From Chitinophaga ginsengisegetis (GTDB lineage Bacteria; Bacteroidota; Bacteroidia; Chitinophagales; Chitinophagaceae): a stretch of DNA of 64,000 nucleotides. Positions 18,355-27,169 of this stretch are shown here, piece by piece. The stretch lies in assembly GCF_900168065.1 (NCBI RefSeq), contig NZ_FUZZ01000003.1, positions 1-64,000 of the forward strand, in the 5' to 3' direction. A program made the position numbers and the translations under genes. The notes under the pieces are model-generated. The model made no database searches and was not told the DNA's origin. It saw only the letters and a program-made list of their open reading frames with translations. Every line of letters starts with the position of its first letter. Position 1 is the stretch's first letter.

Positions 18355-20115
18355 CTATACCTTACTCACGTTAAACTGCATACTATGCAGCTTGAAGTAA
18401 AACCCTTCCTGCTTCAGCAACTCCTCGTGGGTACCCATCTCCTTAATTTCCCCCTTATCCAGCACGATAATTTTATCTGCCTTACTGATGGTAGAAAGAC
18501 GGTGCGCAATAATAATAGCGGTACGGTCGGCAATCAGCTTGTCAATCGCCTGCTGGATCATCATTTCCGACTCGGTATCCACAGATGACGTAGCCTCATC
18601 CAGCACGAGGATGGCCGGATCGTACAGCAACGCCCGCACAAAGGAGATCAGCTGACGCTGCCCCAGGGAAAGGGTGCTGCCCCGCTCCATCACCTGGTAG
18701 TCGTACCCGCCAGGCAGCTGCATGATAAAATCATGGATCCCTATCAGCCGGGAAGCCTCTTCCACCTTCGCCCTGCTGATATTGCTGTTGTGCAACGTAA
18801 TGTTATCATAAATGGATCCGGCAAACAGGAATACATCCTGCAACACCACCCCTATTTTGCTGCGCAACGATTCCAGCGAGTAAGCCGGCAGCTCAATGTC
18901 ATCGATCCGGATACTACCTTTCTGAATTTCATATAACCTGTTCAGGATACTGATGATGGTAGTTTTACCGGAACCGGTATGCCCCACAATCGCCACCGTA
19001 TCCCCCGGATTTGCATGAAAGCTGATGTTTTTCAGCACATAACGATCATCTATATACGCAAAACTTACATTATCAAAGGTGATAGCGCCTTTCATCTTCT
19101 CAGCGCTCTGGCGCCCCCTGTCGGGGATATAATCCTGGTTGTCCAGTACTTTAAATACCCGTTCGCTGGCCACCATACCCATCTGCAGCGTATTGAACTT
19201 ATCCGCCAGCATCCGCAGCGGGCGGAACAGCATATTGAGGTACATGATAAACGCGATCATCACTCCCTGGGTTACTTCGTAATTCAGCACCTTGTTGGCG
19301 CCCCACCATACCATTAATCCCAGGGAAATAGCCAGGATAATTTCCACTACCGGGAAGAAAACGGAATAAGCAAAAATGGCGTCAATATTCGCTTTGCGAT
19401 GCTCCCTGTTAATATGTTTGAAACGGGCAAACTCCCTTTTCTCCGCCGTAAACGCCTGCACCACTACCATCCCCGTGAGATGCTCCTGCACAAAGGCGTT
19501 GAGCGCCGACACCGCATTACGGACCCTGTAAAAGGATTTATTCACACTTTCTTTAAAGATATAGGTAGCAAAGATCAGTATCGGGAAAGGCGACAGGCTG
19601 ATGAGCGTCAGGCGCCAGTCTTCCATAAACATCACCCCCAATATGGCAATGATCATCAGCAGATCCGCCACAATAGAAATAATCCCTTCGGAAAACACAT
19701 CATTGATCGCTTCAATATCATTGATCGTTCTTGTAGTGAGCGTGCCAATAGGGGTTTTATCAAAAAATGCCAGGTTCAGGTGTACAATCTTTTTATACAC
19801 CGTTACGCGCAGGTCTTTCACCACAGATTGTCCCAGCCAGTTGGTGAGGTAGGAAAAATAGAACCGGACCACTGTTTCCAGCAATAACAACCCTATCTGT
19901 ACAACAGTAACCAGGATCAGCATCTGCATCAGCTGACCGGCTATATATTTATCAACCGTTACCTGGATCAGGTAAGGGCGTAACGGGGAAATAGCGGCCA
20001 GTACAACCGTTAATATCATGGAGATGTAGAAGGATCGTTTGTAAGGGGCCGCGAATGAGAATATGCGCCGTAATAAACTGAAATCAAATACTTTCTTTAC
20101 CGCAAGATTTTCCAA
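18355..20115 (-). CDS. ABC exporter, fused permease and ATPase (MsbA/MDR type)
   Basis: This is a half-transporter of 586 residues that should act as a dimer exporting a lipid, drug or other hydrophobic substrate across the inner membrane; the substrate cannot be told from sequence. Residues 1-320 form a six-helix type I exporter domain. The ATPase domain has Walker A GHTGSGKT (378-385), Q-loop Gln426, signature LSLGQ (482-486), Walker B AILVLDEA (501-508), the D-loop SSVD and H-loop His538. It appears to be transcribed alone, with an exact TAnnTTTG element 24 bases upstream and a terminator after it. Confidence 0.93.
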   Translation of the reverse strand: MENLAVKKVFDFSLLRRIFSFAAPYKRSFYISMILTVVLAAISPLRPYLIQVTVDKYIAGQLMQMLILVTVVQIGLLLLETVVRFYFSYLTNWLGQSVVKDLRVTVYKKIVHLNLAFFDKTPIGTLTTRTINDIEAINDVFSEGIISIVADLLMIIAILGVMFMEDWRLTLISLSPFPILIFATYIFKESVNKSFYRVRNAVSALNAFVQEHLTGMVVVQAFTAEKREFARFKHINREHRKANIDAIFAYSVFFPVVEIILAISLGLMVWWGANKVLNYEVTQGVMIAFIMYLNMLFRPLRMLADKFNTLQMGMVASERVFKVLDNQDYIPDRGRQSAEKMKGAITFDNVSFAYIDDRYVLKNISFHANPGDTVAIVGHTGSGKTTIISILNRLYEIQKGSIRIDDIELPAYSLESLRSKIGVVLQDVFLFAGSIYDNITLHNSNISRAKVEEASRLIGIHDFIMQLPGGYDYQVMERGSTLSLGQRQLISFVRALLYDPAILVLDEATSSVDTESEMMIQQAIDKLIADRTAIIIAHRLSTISKADKIIVLDKGEIKEMGTHEELLKQEGFYFKLHSMQFNVSKV

Positions 20116-20138
20116 TGTGCCAGGTTTAAACTACTCAA

Positions 20139-20146
20139 CAAACGTA
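20139..20146 (-). promoter_or_regulatory. Candidate promoter -7 element of the ABC exporter gene
   Basis: TACGTTTG on the minus strand is an exact TAnnTTTG match giving a predicted leader of about 17 nt. The -33 element is not evident. Confidence 0.45.
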
Positions 20147-20194
20147 CGATAAAAAATAATTACGCCGGAGGGTTTACAGGCCACCCGGGATATA

Positions 20195-20229
20195 CAAAAA
20201 AGAAAGGCGCAGGAATCCTGCGCCTTTCT
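20195..20229 (-). terminator. Terminator after the exported caspase-like protein gene
   Basis: A perfect 14-bp inverted repeat (20201-20214 with 20216-20229, core GGCGCAGGA) is followed on the minus strand by a T run. It sits about 20 bases past the stop of the gene at 20251-22449. Confidence 0.88.
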
Positions 20230-20250
20230 GTAATATGCTGATAAAATACG

Positions 20251-22449
20251 TTACTTCTTTTCGTCTTTCATAATTTGCTTGTAAGCTTTAATGAATATGG
20301 CGCCGAGGTTTTTATGAGGCGGTACATAATCACTGAAAAGGTCCTTGTTACGGGCATCTCCTGCAAATTTCTTCGTGAGCTGCGCCCACATGATCACCCA
20401 GTCCACATTTTTACCGGAACGTACCTGGTCTTCCAGGCTGTGAATGATCGGTTCATTTACAAAACGGGTACCTACCTGTTTGGAAGAAATGATATGCGCT
20501 TCCGGTGATTTCTCCAGTACGGTAGCCAGGTTATGATAACCGCCACAGGAGCCCAGCACTACTATCTTAGCGGAGCTCTGGAGATTTTCCAGTGTGGTAT
20601 TGATATGATAACTGTGGCCGCGGTGAATGAAAATGGTAGGATGGATATCGTTTTCATCCAGGTATTCAGACAGTTTGGAAATCGCCTCTTTATCCGCAGG
20701 TTCATCTGTGGGCAGGTTTGCATAAATGGTAGTGGCTTTTCCTTTCAGCGAAGTGATGGTAGCCCAGTATTTATTTTTGCTCACTCTCCAGTCGGACGAA
20801 GGGAAATTGGTCATGAAGCTGGCGAAAGATTCCTGTCCGTCTTTATCTCCATAAAAAAATACCTGCTGGTATACCCTGCCACTGTCGCTTTCCAGCGTAT
20901 TATAGGTAACATAATTGATTGGCGGCAGCTGGAGCTTGGCAGCCATATCGGTGGCTTTGGAAGAATCGTTTTCTGATTTTGATTCGGTTTCAAACAAGCT
21001 GCTGAGCAGTTGATAGATAACCGTACCGCGTTTATCACTATGCTTTTTTACGTAGTTCAGGTTCTTCTTCACTTCCACACGGAGGAATTCCAGCAGTTTC
21101 TCGTCGCGGATACTGCCAAAGGAATTCGCTACGTCCACCGCATCTTCCAGGTCTTCGGTTTTTTCCAGGTTCTGCACATATTTCTGCATGAGATAGTTGG
21201 AATTTTCCGGGGCCATAGATTTCAGGAAGTGATCCAGGGTATTGAAGCCGGCAGCCATTGCGATGAACTTCTTGAAGCGGTCGAAATTCACCACCATCAG
21301 TAAGCTGTCGCCACGCGGAGGTTTCATGCGAAGCATCATCTGGTCGTATAAACCGGCGTTGCTGTGATTGGTATAGCTGGAGGTATACAGTTCTTCCTGG
21401 CCGTTGATGATCAGGTAGTAGAGTTCTTCCGGCGTAAAGTTTTTAACGATGGCGAACCTCACCGGGGCGGGTTCTTCATGCAGGTCGTTTACCGAGCGGA
21501 TATACAGCAGCGATTTTGCCTGCATGTTTTCCATCATGGCTTTCAGGCCGAATGGATTTTGCCCGTCAGCTTTCAGTTTCTGCAACGCGATGGTGGACTT
21601 CACCATTTGTTTGAAGTACTGGTAGTCGTTGTCTACAATGGCTTCCAGTTTATCAACAGTGGTGGTGCCGGCCAGGAGTTCATCTATAAAAGGTAATATC
21701 TTGGTGCTTTGGGGCGACTGTCCGATGCGTACAATCTGTTGTACAATAGGATCCTGGTTACGCTTGATGGCATTGGCCATTGGCGTGTAGGAGGTAGCGT
21801 AGGTAAGTACCTGGTTGGGGTATTTACGGGCTACGGCGGCTACAATGGAATCGGTGCCCGGATAGTTGAGATAATCTCCCAGTTTGGGCATTACGGTTTC
21901 AAGGTTGCTGAAAGCATATTTTGTGAATACCTGTCCCCTGGCTTCTTTGTAGCCGGGGTTATCCCGGAAGGATTCGATGATCCTTTCGGAGGCGTCGTAA
22001 GAAAGGTTATTGATATAGGGCAAAATGCTTTGTCCTTTGATATCCGCATGCATCATATTGCGGAAGGCGGCTATCATAGCGGGCGCTTCTTCCGGGTCGA
22101 TGTTACGGCGCGAACGTTTCTGATTATAATCTTTCAGCGTTACATAGATGGCAGAAAGGTACTTTACTTTCAGCCGGTGATCCAGTGAATCGTTGTCTTC
22201 TATCTCCTGCTGCATGTCGTCTACCTCCTTGATCAGGGCGTTGGTTACCTGCAGGTTGATAGTCTGGTCATCAGATACTTTTACGAGGTCATCAGCTTTG
22301 CCATCAAACTTGGCGGCAGCGGCCTGTTCTTTATCGATGTTGTCATGAAATCCCTGTCTGCTGATTGGAATCGGATGGTGGCTGCTTTGTGCCTGCATTT
22401 GGCTGACCGCCAGGACCGTCAGCGTCATTATTAATAAAAATCTTCTCAT
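20251..22449 (-). CDS. Exported protein of unknown function with possible clan-CD peptidase C-terminus
   Basis: This protein has 732 residues from the chosen start (MRRFLLIMTLTVLAVSQ), which gives a clean Sec signal peptide ending near MQAQ. A frame extension to 22515 exists, but its start would lie upstream of the predicted transcription start. Residues of about 30-520 are mainly helical and match no family I can name. The C-terminal part alternates predicted strands and helices and has a strand leading to H609-R-G-H612 and a second strand leading to S-C635-G-G. That layout resembles caspase/gingipain/CHAT folds, where a His-Gly and a Cys-Gly form the catalytic dyad. The His-Cys distance of 23-26 residues is short for those families. 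Function is therefore only a suggestion. It is a single-gene transcript with its own terminator. Confidence 0.8.
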   Translation of the reverse strand: MRRFLLIMTLTVLAVSQMQAQSSHHPIPISRQGFHDNIDKEQAAAAKFDGKADDLVKVSDDQTINLQVTNALIKEVDDMQQEIEDNDSLDHRLKVKYLSAIYVTLKDYNQKRSRRNIDPEEAPAMIAAFRNMMHADIKGQSILPYINNLSYDASERIIESFRDNPGYKEARGQVFTKYAFSNLETVMPKLGDYLNYPGTDSIVAAVARKYPNQVLTYATSYTPMANAIKRNQDPIVQQIVRIGQSPQSTKILPFIDELLAGTTTVDKLEAIVDNDYQYFKQMVKSTIALQKLKADGQNPFGLKAMMENMQAKSLLYIRSVNDLHEEPAPVRFAIVKNFTPEELYYLIINGQEELYTSSYTNHSNAGLYDQMMLRMKPPRGDSLLMVVNFDRFKKFIAMAAGFNTLDHFLKSMAPENSNYLMQKYVQNLEKTEDLEDAVDVANSFGSIRDEKLLEFLRVEVKKNLNYVKKHSDKRGTVIYQLLSSLFETESKSENDSSKATDMAAKLQLPPINYVTYNTLESDSGRVYQQVFFYGDKDGQESFASFMTNFPSSDWRVSKNKYWATITSLKGKATTIYANLPTDEPADKEAISKLSEYLDENDIHPTIFIHRGHSYHINTTLENLQSSAKIVVLGSCGGYHNLATVLEKSPEAHIISSKQVGTRFVNEPIIHSLEDQVRSGKNVDWVIMWAQLTKKFAGDARNKDLFSDYVPPHKNLGAIFIKAYKQIMKDEKK

Positions 22450-22481
22450 ACTAAAGTGATCTTTTCGCAAGGACCAGATAG

Positions 22482-22489
22482 CAAATTTA
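22482..22489 (-). promoter_or_regulatory. Candidate promoter -7 element of the exported protein gene
   Basis: TAAATTTG on the minus strand is an exact TAnnTTTG match. It predicts transcription from about 22475, which favours the start codon at 22449 over the one at 22515. Confidence 0.45.
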
Positions 22490-22761
22490 CAACCAAATAC
22501 AGAGTTTGCCAGCACTTCGTTGCTATCTTTTGTTTTTTAGCGGGAAATATATTTTAATTATTCTATCTATAACTAGAACTGTCGTTTGCAGCCTGTGACC
22601 GGTTCAAAATAATCGTGAAAAAGAAGGTGGTTATTCAGTATGATCATAATCACCTCCCTATGAATGTTGAATAATTGGCATATTGATACAGCATTGTTAT
22701 TTGGCGTACCTTGCCTTGGAACGCGGAAAACCAGTCTGATATTGAATTAACAATTTCATAA

Positions 22762-22779
22762 TGTTAATTTTCCATTAAT
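22762..22779 (+). promoter_or_regulatory. Pho-box-like direct repeat upstream of the phoB-like gene
   Basis: TGTTAAT and CATTAAT are separated by four bases, a 7-4-7 arrangement with an 11-bp period, ending 16 bases before the -7 element. A weaker copy (CAATTTC) lies one period upstream at 22751. The layout is that of PhoB-family sites overlapping the -35/-33 region. A similar repeat lies at 26149-26166. Confidence 0.45.
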
Positions 22780-22795
22780 CACGGAGATGGCTTTA

Positions 22796-22803
22796 TAATT
22801 TTG
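22796..22803 (+). promoter_or_regulatory. Candidate promoter -7 element of the PhoB-like regulator
   Basis: TAATTTTG is an exact TAnnTTTG match giving a predicted leader of about 19 nt. The -33 box is poor, as expected for an activator-dependent promoter. The rest of the intergenic stretch 22450-22795 holds the divergent promoter at 22482 and nothing else I recognise. Confidence 0.5.
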
Positions 22804-22828
22804 TCCCGTCTTTTTAAAAGCAAAATTT

Positions 22829-23512
22829 ATGATAGACCAAGCGGTTGCAGGAAAAATTCTGGTAGTAGATGACGAATTGGATATTCTGGAAATTATCAGT
22901 TACAATCTCAAAACAGCGGGTTACGATACCGTAACAGCGAAAGACGGCAGCGAGGCTATCCAGAAAGCAAAAATATTCAGACCGGATCTGATTATGCTGG
23001 ATATCATGATGCCGAACAAGAACGGGATCGATACCTGCCGCGAAATCAGGAAGATCCCTGAGTTCAAAGACACGATGGTATTGTTTTTAACTGCGCTCAA
23101 TGATGAAAAATCTGAAGTAGACGGGCTGAACATGGGAGCGGATGACTACATCGCCAAACCCATTAAACCCAAATTGCTGGTAAGCCGCATCAACGCGCTC
23201 TTCCGCCGTTTGCACAAACCAGAGGAAACCCGTGTAACACTGGGCGACCTGATCATCGACCGGGAGAAATTCACGGTGACGTACAAAGGACAGGAAATCA
23301 TCCTGGCGAAAAAAGAATTTGAACTGCTGCAGTTACTGGCTTCCAAACCCGGCCGTGTGTTTCTGCGCAACGAAATCCTTAACCAGGTATGGGGTACTGA
23401 AGTGATTGTGGGCGACCGCACCATCGATGTACACATCCGTAAAATACGCCAGAAAATAGGGATCGACCTGATCACTACTGTAAAAGGCGTTGGCTATAAA
23501 TTTGAAATGTAG
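22829..23512 (+). CDS. PhoB-like response regulator (OmpR family)
   Basis: This is a 227-residue two-component transcription factor. The receiver domain (residues 1-125) has the acidic pair Asp14/Asp15, phospho-acceptor Asp58 in LIMLDIMMP, Thr88 and Lys110. The C-terminal winged helix (about 130-227) ends with the RTIDVHIRKIRQKIG recognition region and GVGYKFEM. The kinase gene follows, and a convergent OprP-like porin comes next. That supports a role in the phosphate-starvation response, although the domain family also regulates other systems. A Pho-box-like repeat in its promoter suggests autoregulation. Confidence 0.92.
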   Translation: MIDQAVAGKILVVDDELDILEIISYNLKTAGYDTVTAKDGSEAIQKAKIFRPDLIMLDIMMPNKNGIDTCREIRKIPEFKDTMVLFLTALNDEKSEVDGLNMGADDYIAKPIKPKLLVSRINALFRRLHKPEETRVTLGDLIIDREKFTVTYKGQEIILAKKEFELLQLLASKPGRVFLRNEILNQVWGTEVIVGDRTIDVHIRKIRQKIGIDLITTVKGVGYKFEM

Positions 23513-23686
23513 CCACCCGCCCCGTTAGCCTTTGGCTGTTGGCAGTACAGTGCCGGCAGCCTGTTCAAATCCCACCAAAACATCGTTCTCCGGCAGGCAA
23601 ATGCCGGCGGTCAAAAGCTATTACTGTTGTCAAGTAAAAAATTTAAAGTAATTTCCCATTATTACCTTAATTACTCACTTTGGAGT

Positions 23687-24736
23687 ATGTTTAAAGCAAA
23701 AAACCTGTCCCCTCAGAAGTTAGCGGGATTTACAGCCCTGGTGATATCAGCCGTTATTGCACTGGGCAGCCTGGTGATAGATGGCAACTGGAAAGTAGTA
23801 GTGGGAGCCTTTGTGCTGACTTTCCTGGTATCATATTACCTGTACCTTTATACCCTGCAGAATTTTATTTACAGGAAGATAAAGCTGATCTATAAATTCA
23901 TTTACCAAACGAAAGCGTCCAAGAGAGAAGAGTTTTTCCAAAAGAATATTCTTCCCCTGAAAACTATTGAAGAAGTAAGTGAAGATGTGGAAAAATGGGC
24001 CAGCCAGAAAAAGGAAGAACTGGACAACCTGCGCCGGAACGAAGAGTTCCGTAAAGAGTTCCTGCTGAACCTTTCCCACGAGCTGAAAACGCCCATTTTT
24101 GCCGTTCAGGGCTATATTCACACCCTCCTGGATGGCGCGCTGGAAGATCCCAACGTAAATAAGCTGTTCCTGAAAAACGCCACCAAAAACATCGACCGCC
24201 TTTGCCGGCTGATCGATGACCTGGATGAAATATCCAAACTGGAAAGCGGCGAAATGACGGTTAATGCCGAAGTATTCGTAATCCAGGACCTGATCAAAGA
24301 TGTGTTTGATACCCTGTCGCTGAAAGCCAATACCAAAGGCATTAAATTCAGCATCAAGAAAGGCTGCGAAGCACCGCAGCCGGTATACGCCGATAAAGAA
24401 AAGATCCGCCAGGTACTCATTAACCTGGTAGATAACTCCATCAAATACGGCAAACCGGACGGGCATACCATTGCCAGCGTTTACAGCATGGATGGAAAAA
24501 GAGTGCTGATCGAAATTTCCGACGATGGTATCGGCATGGCAGAAGAACACCTGCCGCGTGTATTTGAACGGTTTTACCGTACCGACAGGGCGCGCAGCCG
24601 CGATATTGGCGGTACCGGCCTCGGACTCGCTATCGTAAAACACATTGTGGAAGCCCACGACCAGTCCATTACCGTGCGCAGCAAGCCCGAAATAGGCAGT
24701 ACGTTTGGGTTTACGATGGAATCCGGAAGAGAATAA
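23687..24736 (+). CDS. PhoR-like sensor histidine kinase
   Basis: This membrane kinase of 349 residues is predicted to phosphorylate the response regulator just upstream. The start at ATG 23687 was preferred over a TTG 60 bases earlier, because it places two membrane helices (about residues 14-31 and 36-56) right after a short basic N-terminus. A linker leads to the H-box NLSHELKTP with His131. The ATPase domain has the N-box INLVDNSIKYG, the DDGIGM G1 box, F-box ERFYR and G2 GGTGLGLAI. Almost no periplasmic loop is present, so it probably senses within the membrane or through a partner, as known for PhoR. Its stop lies 5 bases from that of the convergent porin gene. Confidence 0.92.
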   Translation: MFKAKNLSPQKLAGFTALVISAVIALGSLVIDGNWKVVVGAFVLTFLVSYYLYLYTLQNFIYRKIKLIYKFIYQTKASKREEFFQKNILPLKTIEEVSEDVEKWASQKKEELDNLRRNEEFRKEFLLNLSHELKTPIFAVQGYIHTLLDGALEDPNVNKLFLKNATKNIDRLCRLIDDLDEISKLESGEMTVNAEVFVIQDLIKDVFDTLSLKANTKGIKFSIKKGCEAPQPVYADKEKIRQVLINLVDNSIKYGKPDGHTIASVYSMDGKRVLIEISDDGIGMAEEHLPRVFERFYRTDRARSRDIGGTGLGLAIVKHIVEAHDQSITVRSKPEIGSTFGFTMESGRE

Positions 24737-24741
24737 AGTAA

Positions 24742-26070
24742 TCAGAAACGATACTGCATCCTGCAGGTAAGCACATTATCTTTCAGGTCGTCCTTGTAAC
24801 CATCCAGATCGGTGCTTTCGTTGGTTACCCAGTCATAATACACCATGAACTTCAGGTGTTCGTTTGCATAATACAGGTAGCCAATACCCACAGTGTTATA
24901 GCGTATATCCGCGGGAGTGAGTCCTGCGCCGGGAGCGCCGATGTCTTTCCCTTTCGCTTTTGTATTGGGGTCGTACCAGTCGTATTTGAGTACAGCCTGG
25001 TGTTTTATGCTACCCAGGTTTTGAATATAATAGAGATAAGCCCCGTCGAAATTGCGGATATAGAGGGGTTGCAGCCTTCCGTCGGCCTCCACCGGTATAA
25101 CGCCCGGCGTTTCGGTAGTTAAGGCAGTAGCTGTTTGCCGGCCGCGGAGGTACTCGGCCCTAAACTGGGTAAATCCTTTCCCTTCTCCATTGGAAATCTT
25201 CCATTGCACATCTGCGCCGTAATAATGCCGGGGCGCAATTTTCCCAACATTGGATACCGAGGAATCTATCATAAAAGCAGGCTTGCCGTCGGTGGTCCCC
25301 ATGGTGCGGATCTGCTTTGTAAACTGCTGCATACCGCCGTACAACACGGAAACCCCACCCGATAACTGGCTTTTTGTACCCTTTATTTTCCGTGGCTTTA
25401 TGGCAATGCGGCCTATAAAATCTTTATGGCTGTCGAAGTCGGTAGTGGCCGTGAGTCCCTGCCCGTTGAAAGCCCCCACATCTATTTTGAGGAAACGCAG
25501 GGGATGATCCTTACGGCGGGGTTCAAAAGATACCATTGCCCCGAGGTCACGCTCTGTTCGCATCAGGATCTGTGACATCCGCCCGCGCTCGGGGGTTTCA
25601 CGATCTGCCGACGAAAGGTTTACCTCATAACCAAAAGGACGGGCAAACATCCCTCCCACCAGTGAGAACAAATTGAATTTCGTCTCAAAAAAACGACCAT
25701 AGAAATCGCGGATATTTACACCTCTTTCTGTTCCGTCGAACTGAAAAGCAAACTGCACTACCGGCATATCCTGTTTGTTGTAGCGCTCATAATCCACCCG
25801 GATACGTCCCCGTCGCAGGGTAAAGCGATTATCCGAGGCTGCCGGAAAATTTCCCCCCGCGTAGCTCTGGGCACCTCTCGACTGCGCCATCTGGAATTGG
25901 GGCTGGATATAGCCGCTAAAACGCAGCGCATCGTACTTCATATACATGGATATCATCCCCTTTCCCATTTCAGTGGTAGTGTCTATCATATCCATGAGGA
26001 ATTGCGCACGGGCAGTTCCCGTGAAACATAACATCAAAATAACGATCGGAAAAATTCTGGCAGTGCGCAT
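24742..26070 (-). CDS. Phosphate-selective porin O/P family protein
   Basis: This is an outer-membrane beta-barrel of 442 residues with signal peptide MRTARIFPIVILMLCFTGTARAQ cut after about residue 23. Alternating hydrophobic/aromatic strands, the early FSGYIQPQFQ strand, RRGRIRVDYE and the terminal Phe (CRMQYRF) fit the OprP/OprO family. Convergence with the PhoBR-like pair suggests phosphate or polyphosphate uptake, though many Bacteroidota members have no proven substrate. An exact TAnnTTTG element lies 21 bases upstream and a 7-4-7 direct repeat lies further upstream. Confidence 0.88.
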   Translation of the reverse strand: MRTARIFPIVILMLCFTGTARAQFLMDMIDTTTEMGKGMISMYMKYDALRFSGYIQPQFQMAQSRGAQSYAGGNFPAASDNRFTLRRGRIRVDYERYNKQDMPVVQFAFQFDGTERGVNIRDFYGRFFETKFNLFSLVGGMFARPFGYEVNLSSADRETPERGRMSQILMRTERDLGAMVSFEPRRKDHPLRFLKIDVGAFNGQGLTATTDFDSHKDFIGRIAIKPRKIKGTKSQLSGGVSVLYGGMQQFTKQIRTMGTTDGKPAFMIDSSVSNVGKIAPRHYYGADVQWKISNGEGKGFTQFRAEYLRGRQTATALTTETPGVIPVEADGRLQPLYIRNFDGAYLYYIQNLGSIKHQAVLKYDWYDPNTKAKGKDIGAPGAGLTPADIRYNTVGIGYLYYANEHLKFMVYYDWVTNESTDLDGYKDDLKDNVLTCRMQYRF

Positions 26071-26090
26071 CAGGTTCTGAAATTATTGCG

Positions 26091-26098
26091 CAAAAGTA
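26091..26098 (-). promoter_or_regulatory. Candidate promoter -7 element of the porin gene
   Basis: TACTTTTG on the minus strand is an exact TAnnTTTG match with a predicted leader of about 14 nt. Confidence 0.45.
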
Positions 26099-26148
26099 TA
26101 GAATTAGCCTTTATTTAACCCAGTTGTTTAAAGCGGGAGGCCTTAAAT

Positions 26149-26166
26149 CGTTAATCGCTCGTTAAT
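26149..26166. promoter_or_regulatory. Pho-box-like direct repeat between the porin and araC-type genes
   Basis: CGTTAAT occurs twice with four bases between (26149-26155 and 26160-26166), giving an 11-bp period. It lies about 65-82 bases upstream of the predicted porin transcription start and about 77 bases before the AraC-family start codon. Confidence 0.45.
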
Positions 26167-26219
26167 ACGGTCCTGTTCCGGCCCGCTCCTCTGTTGCCGG
26201 CGGACTTTCCCTTAAATTC

Positions 26220-26239
26220 GGCATACTCCAAAATATGCC
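26220..26239. promoter_or_regulatory. Inverted repeat just upstream of the AraC-family gene
   Basis: GGCATA-N8-TATGCC ends three bases before the ATG and overlaps the predicted transcription start (near-match -7 element TAAATTCG just upstream). It could be an autoregulatory operator or an mRNA hairpin that masks the start. Confidence 0.35.
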
Positions 26240-26242
26240 TCC

Positions 26243-27163
26243 ATGAAAACATCAACATTTAACCATTGGGAGAAGAAAATCCAACAGGCCATTGCGCTAT
26301 CTCATGACGATCCGCAGGGCGATCGCGGACTGAAGGAAGTAGCGGCGCTGATCAGCGAATCTGTTGACAACTTCTCGCACAAGTTTGCGGAAATGTATGG
26401 GATGTCGTACATCCATTTCACCAAAATAAGGCGGCTGGAAGCAGGCGCAGGATATCTGCGGCACAGCGATTACAGTGTGGGAACAATCAGTGAATTGTGC
26501 GGGTATACACAATCCAGCTTCAACAAGGCATTCCGGGAATTCTTTCACGAAGCGCCCATCAGCTTCCGCAACAGGCTTTACCTCGTAAACGAAAAGAATA
26601 CACTGGCACGCACCAAAATTGCTTCTAATCCACATGACGACCCGCAACACGTTATTTTCACCCCGGACCGGACCGAGGATATAAAGCTGCAGGATTACAT
26701 GTTGTATTATAACATCCTTCCACGGAACAGTGATCCTGTGAGAACAATGGTAGACTACCTGGGCAATTACCAGAAGCAGCTGTATGCTATTAAAACGTCG
26801 CTCGAACTGCCCGGCGCCATGATTATCACCGGCACATTGGACATTGTACCTGTTACCGACTATTCAAGGATGCTGATGTATGTGGGGATTATGATTCCTA
26901 TGCATAACGAGTACGACAAAGCGCACAACCAGGTACGGAGCTCCTTTCAGGAACCATTCAGTCTTTTTACCAAACGTGTTCCGGCAGGTAACTACAAAAA
27001 GCTGCCTGTGCCCATGAACTTTGCAGCAGCAGGATTGCCCATGTATGAATTCATTAACAACAGCTGCCGGTCAGGATATTTCAAAATGAGCGGCAACCAT
27101 TTCTTCATCTCGCTCACAGGCGAAAATGAATCTGAAATCTATATCCCGTGGCAAAAACGGTAA
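26243..27163 (+). CDS. AraC-family regulator with GyrI-like effector domain
   Basis: This is a transcription factor of 306 residues with an N-terminal AraC-type double helix-turn-helix (about residues 18-110; MSYIHFTKIRRLEAG, then GTISELCGYTQSSFNKAFREFF) and a C-terminal GyrI/Rob-like ligand-binding region (about 145-305). The order DNA-binding first, effector domain last, matches the Rob/SoxS-like and DUF-GyrI regulators rather than classic AraC. Ligand and targets are unknown. The gene is divergent from the porin gene and its stop lies 6 bases from that of the convergent MBOAT gene. Confidence 0.88.
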   Translation: MKTSTFNHWEKKIQQAIALSHDDPQGDRGLKEVAALISESVDNFSHKFAEMYGMSYIHFTKIRRLEAGAGYLRHSDYSVGTISELCGYTQSSFNKAFREFFHEAPISFRNRLYLVNEKNTLARTKIASNPHDDPQHVIFTPDRTEDIKLQDYMLYYNILPRNSDPVRTMVDYLGNYQKQLYAIKTSLELPGAMIITGTLDIVPVTDYSRMLMYVGIMIPMHNEYDKAHNQVRSSFQEPFSLFTKRVPAGNYKKLPVPMNFAAAGLPMYEFINNSCRSGYFKMSGNHFFISLTGENESEIYIPWQKR

Positions 27164-27169
27164 ATCAGG

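Noticed and set aside
23627..23686. TTG start adding 20 residues to the sensor kinase
   Set aside because: The added segment is not helpful for membrane insertion and a normal ATG follows at 23687 just ahead of the first membrane helix.
23831..24658. 275-codon minus-strand frame opposite the sensor kinase
   Set aside because: It is a mirror of a gene with complete kinase motifs and has no recognisable domain.
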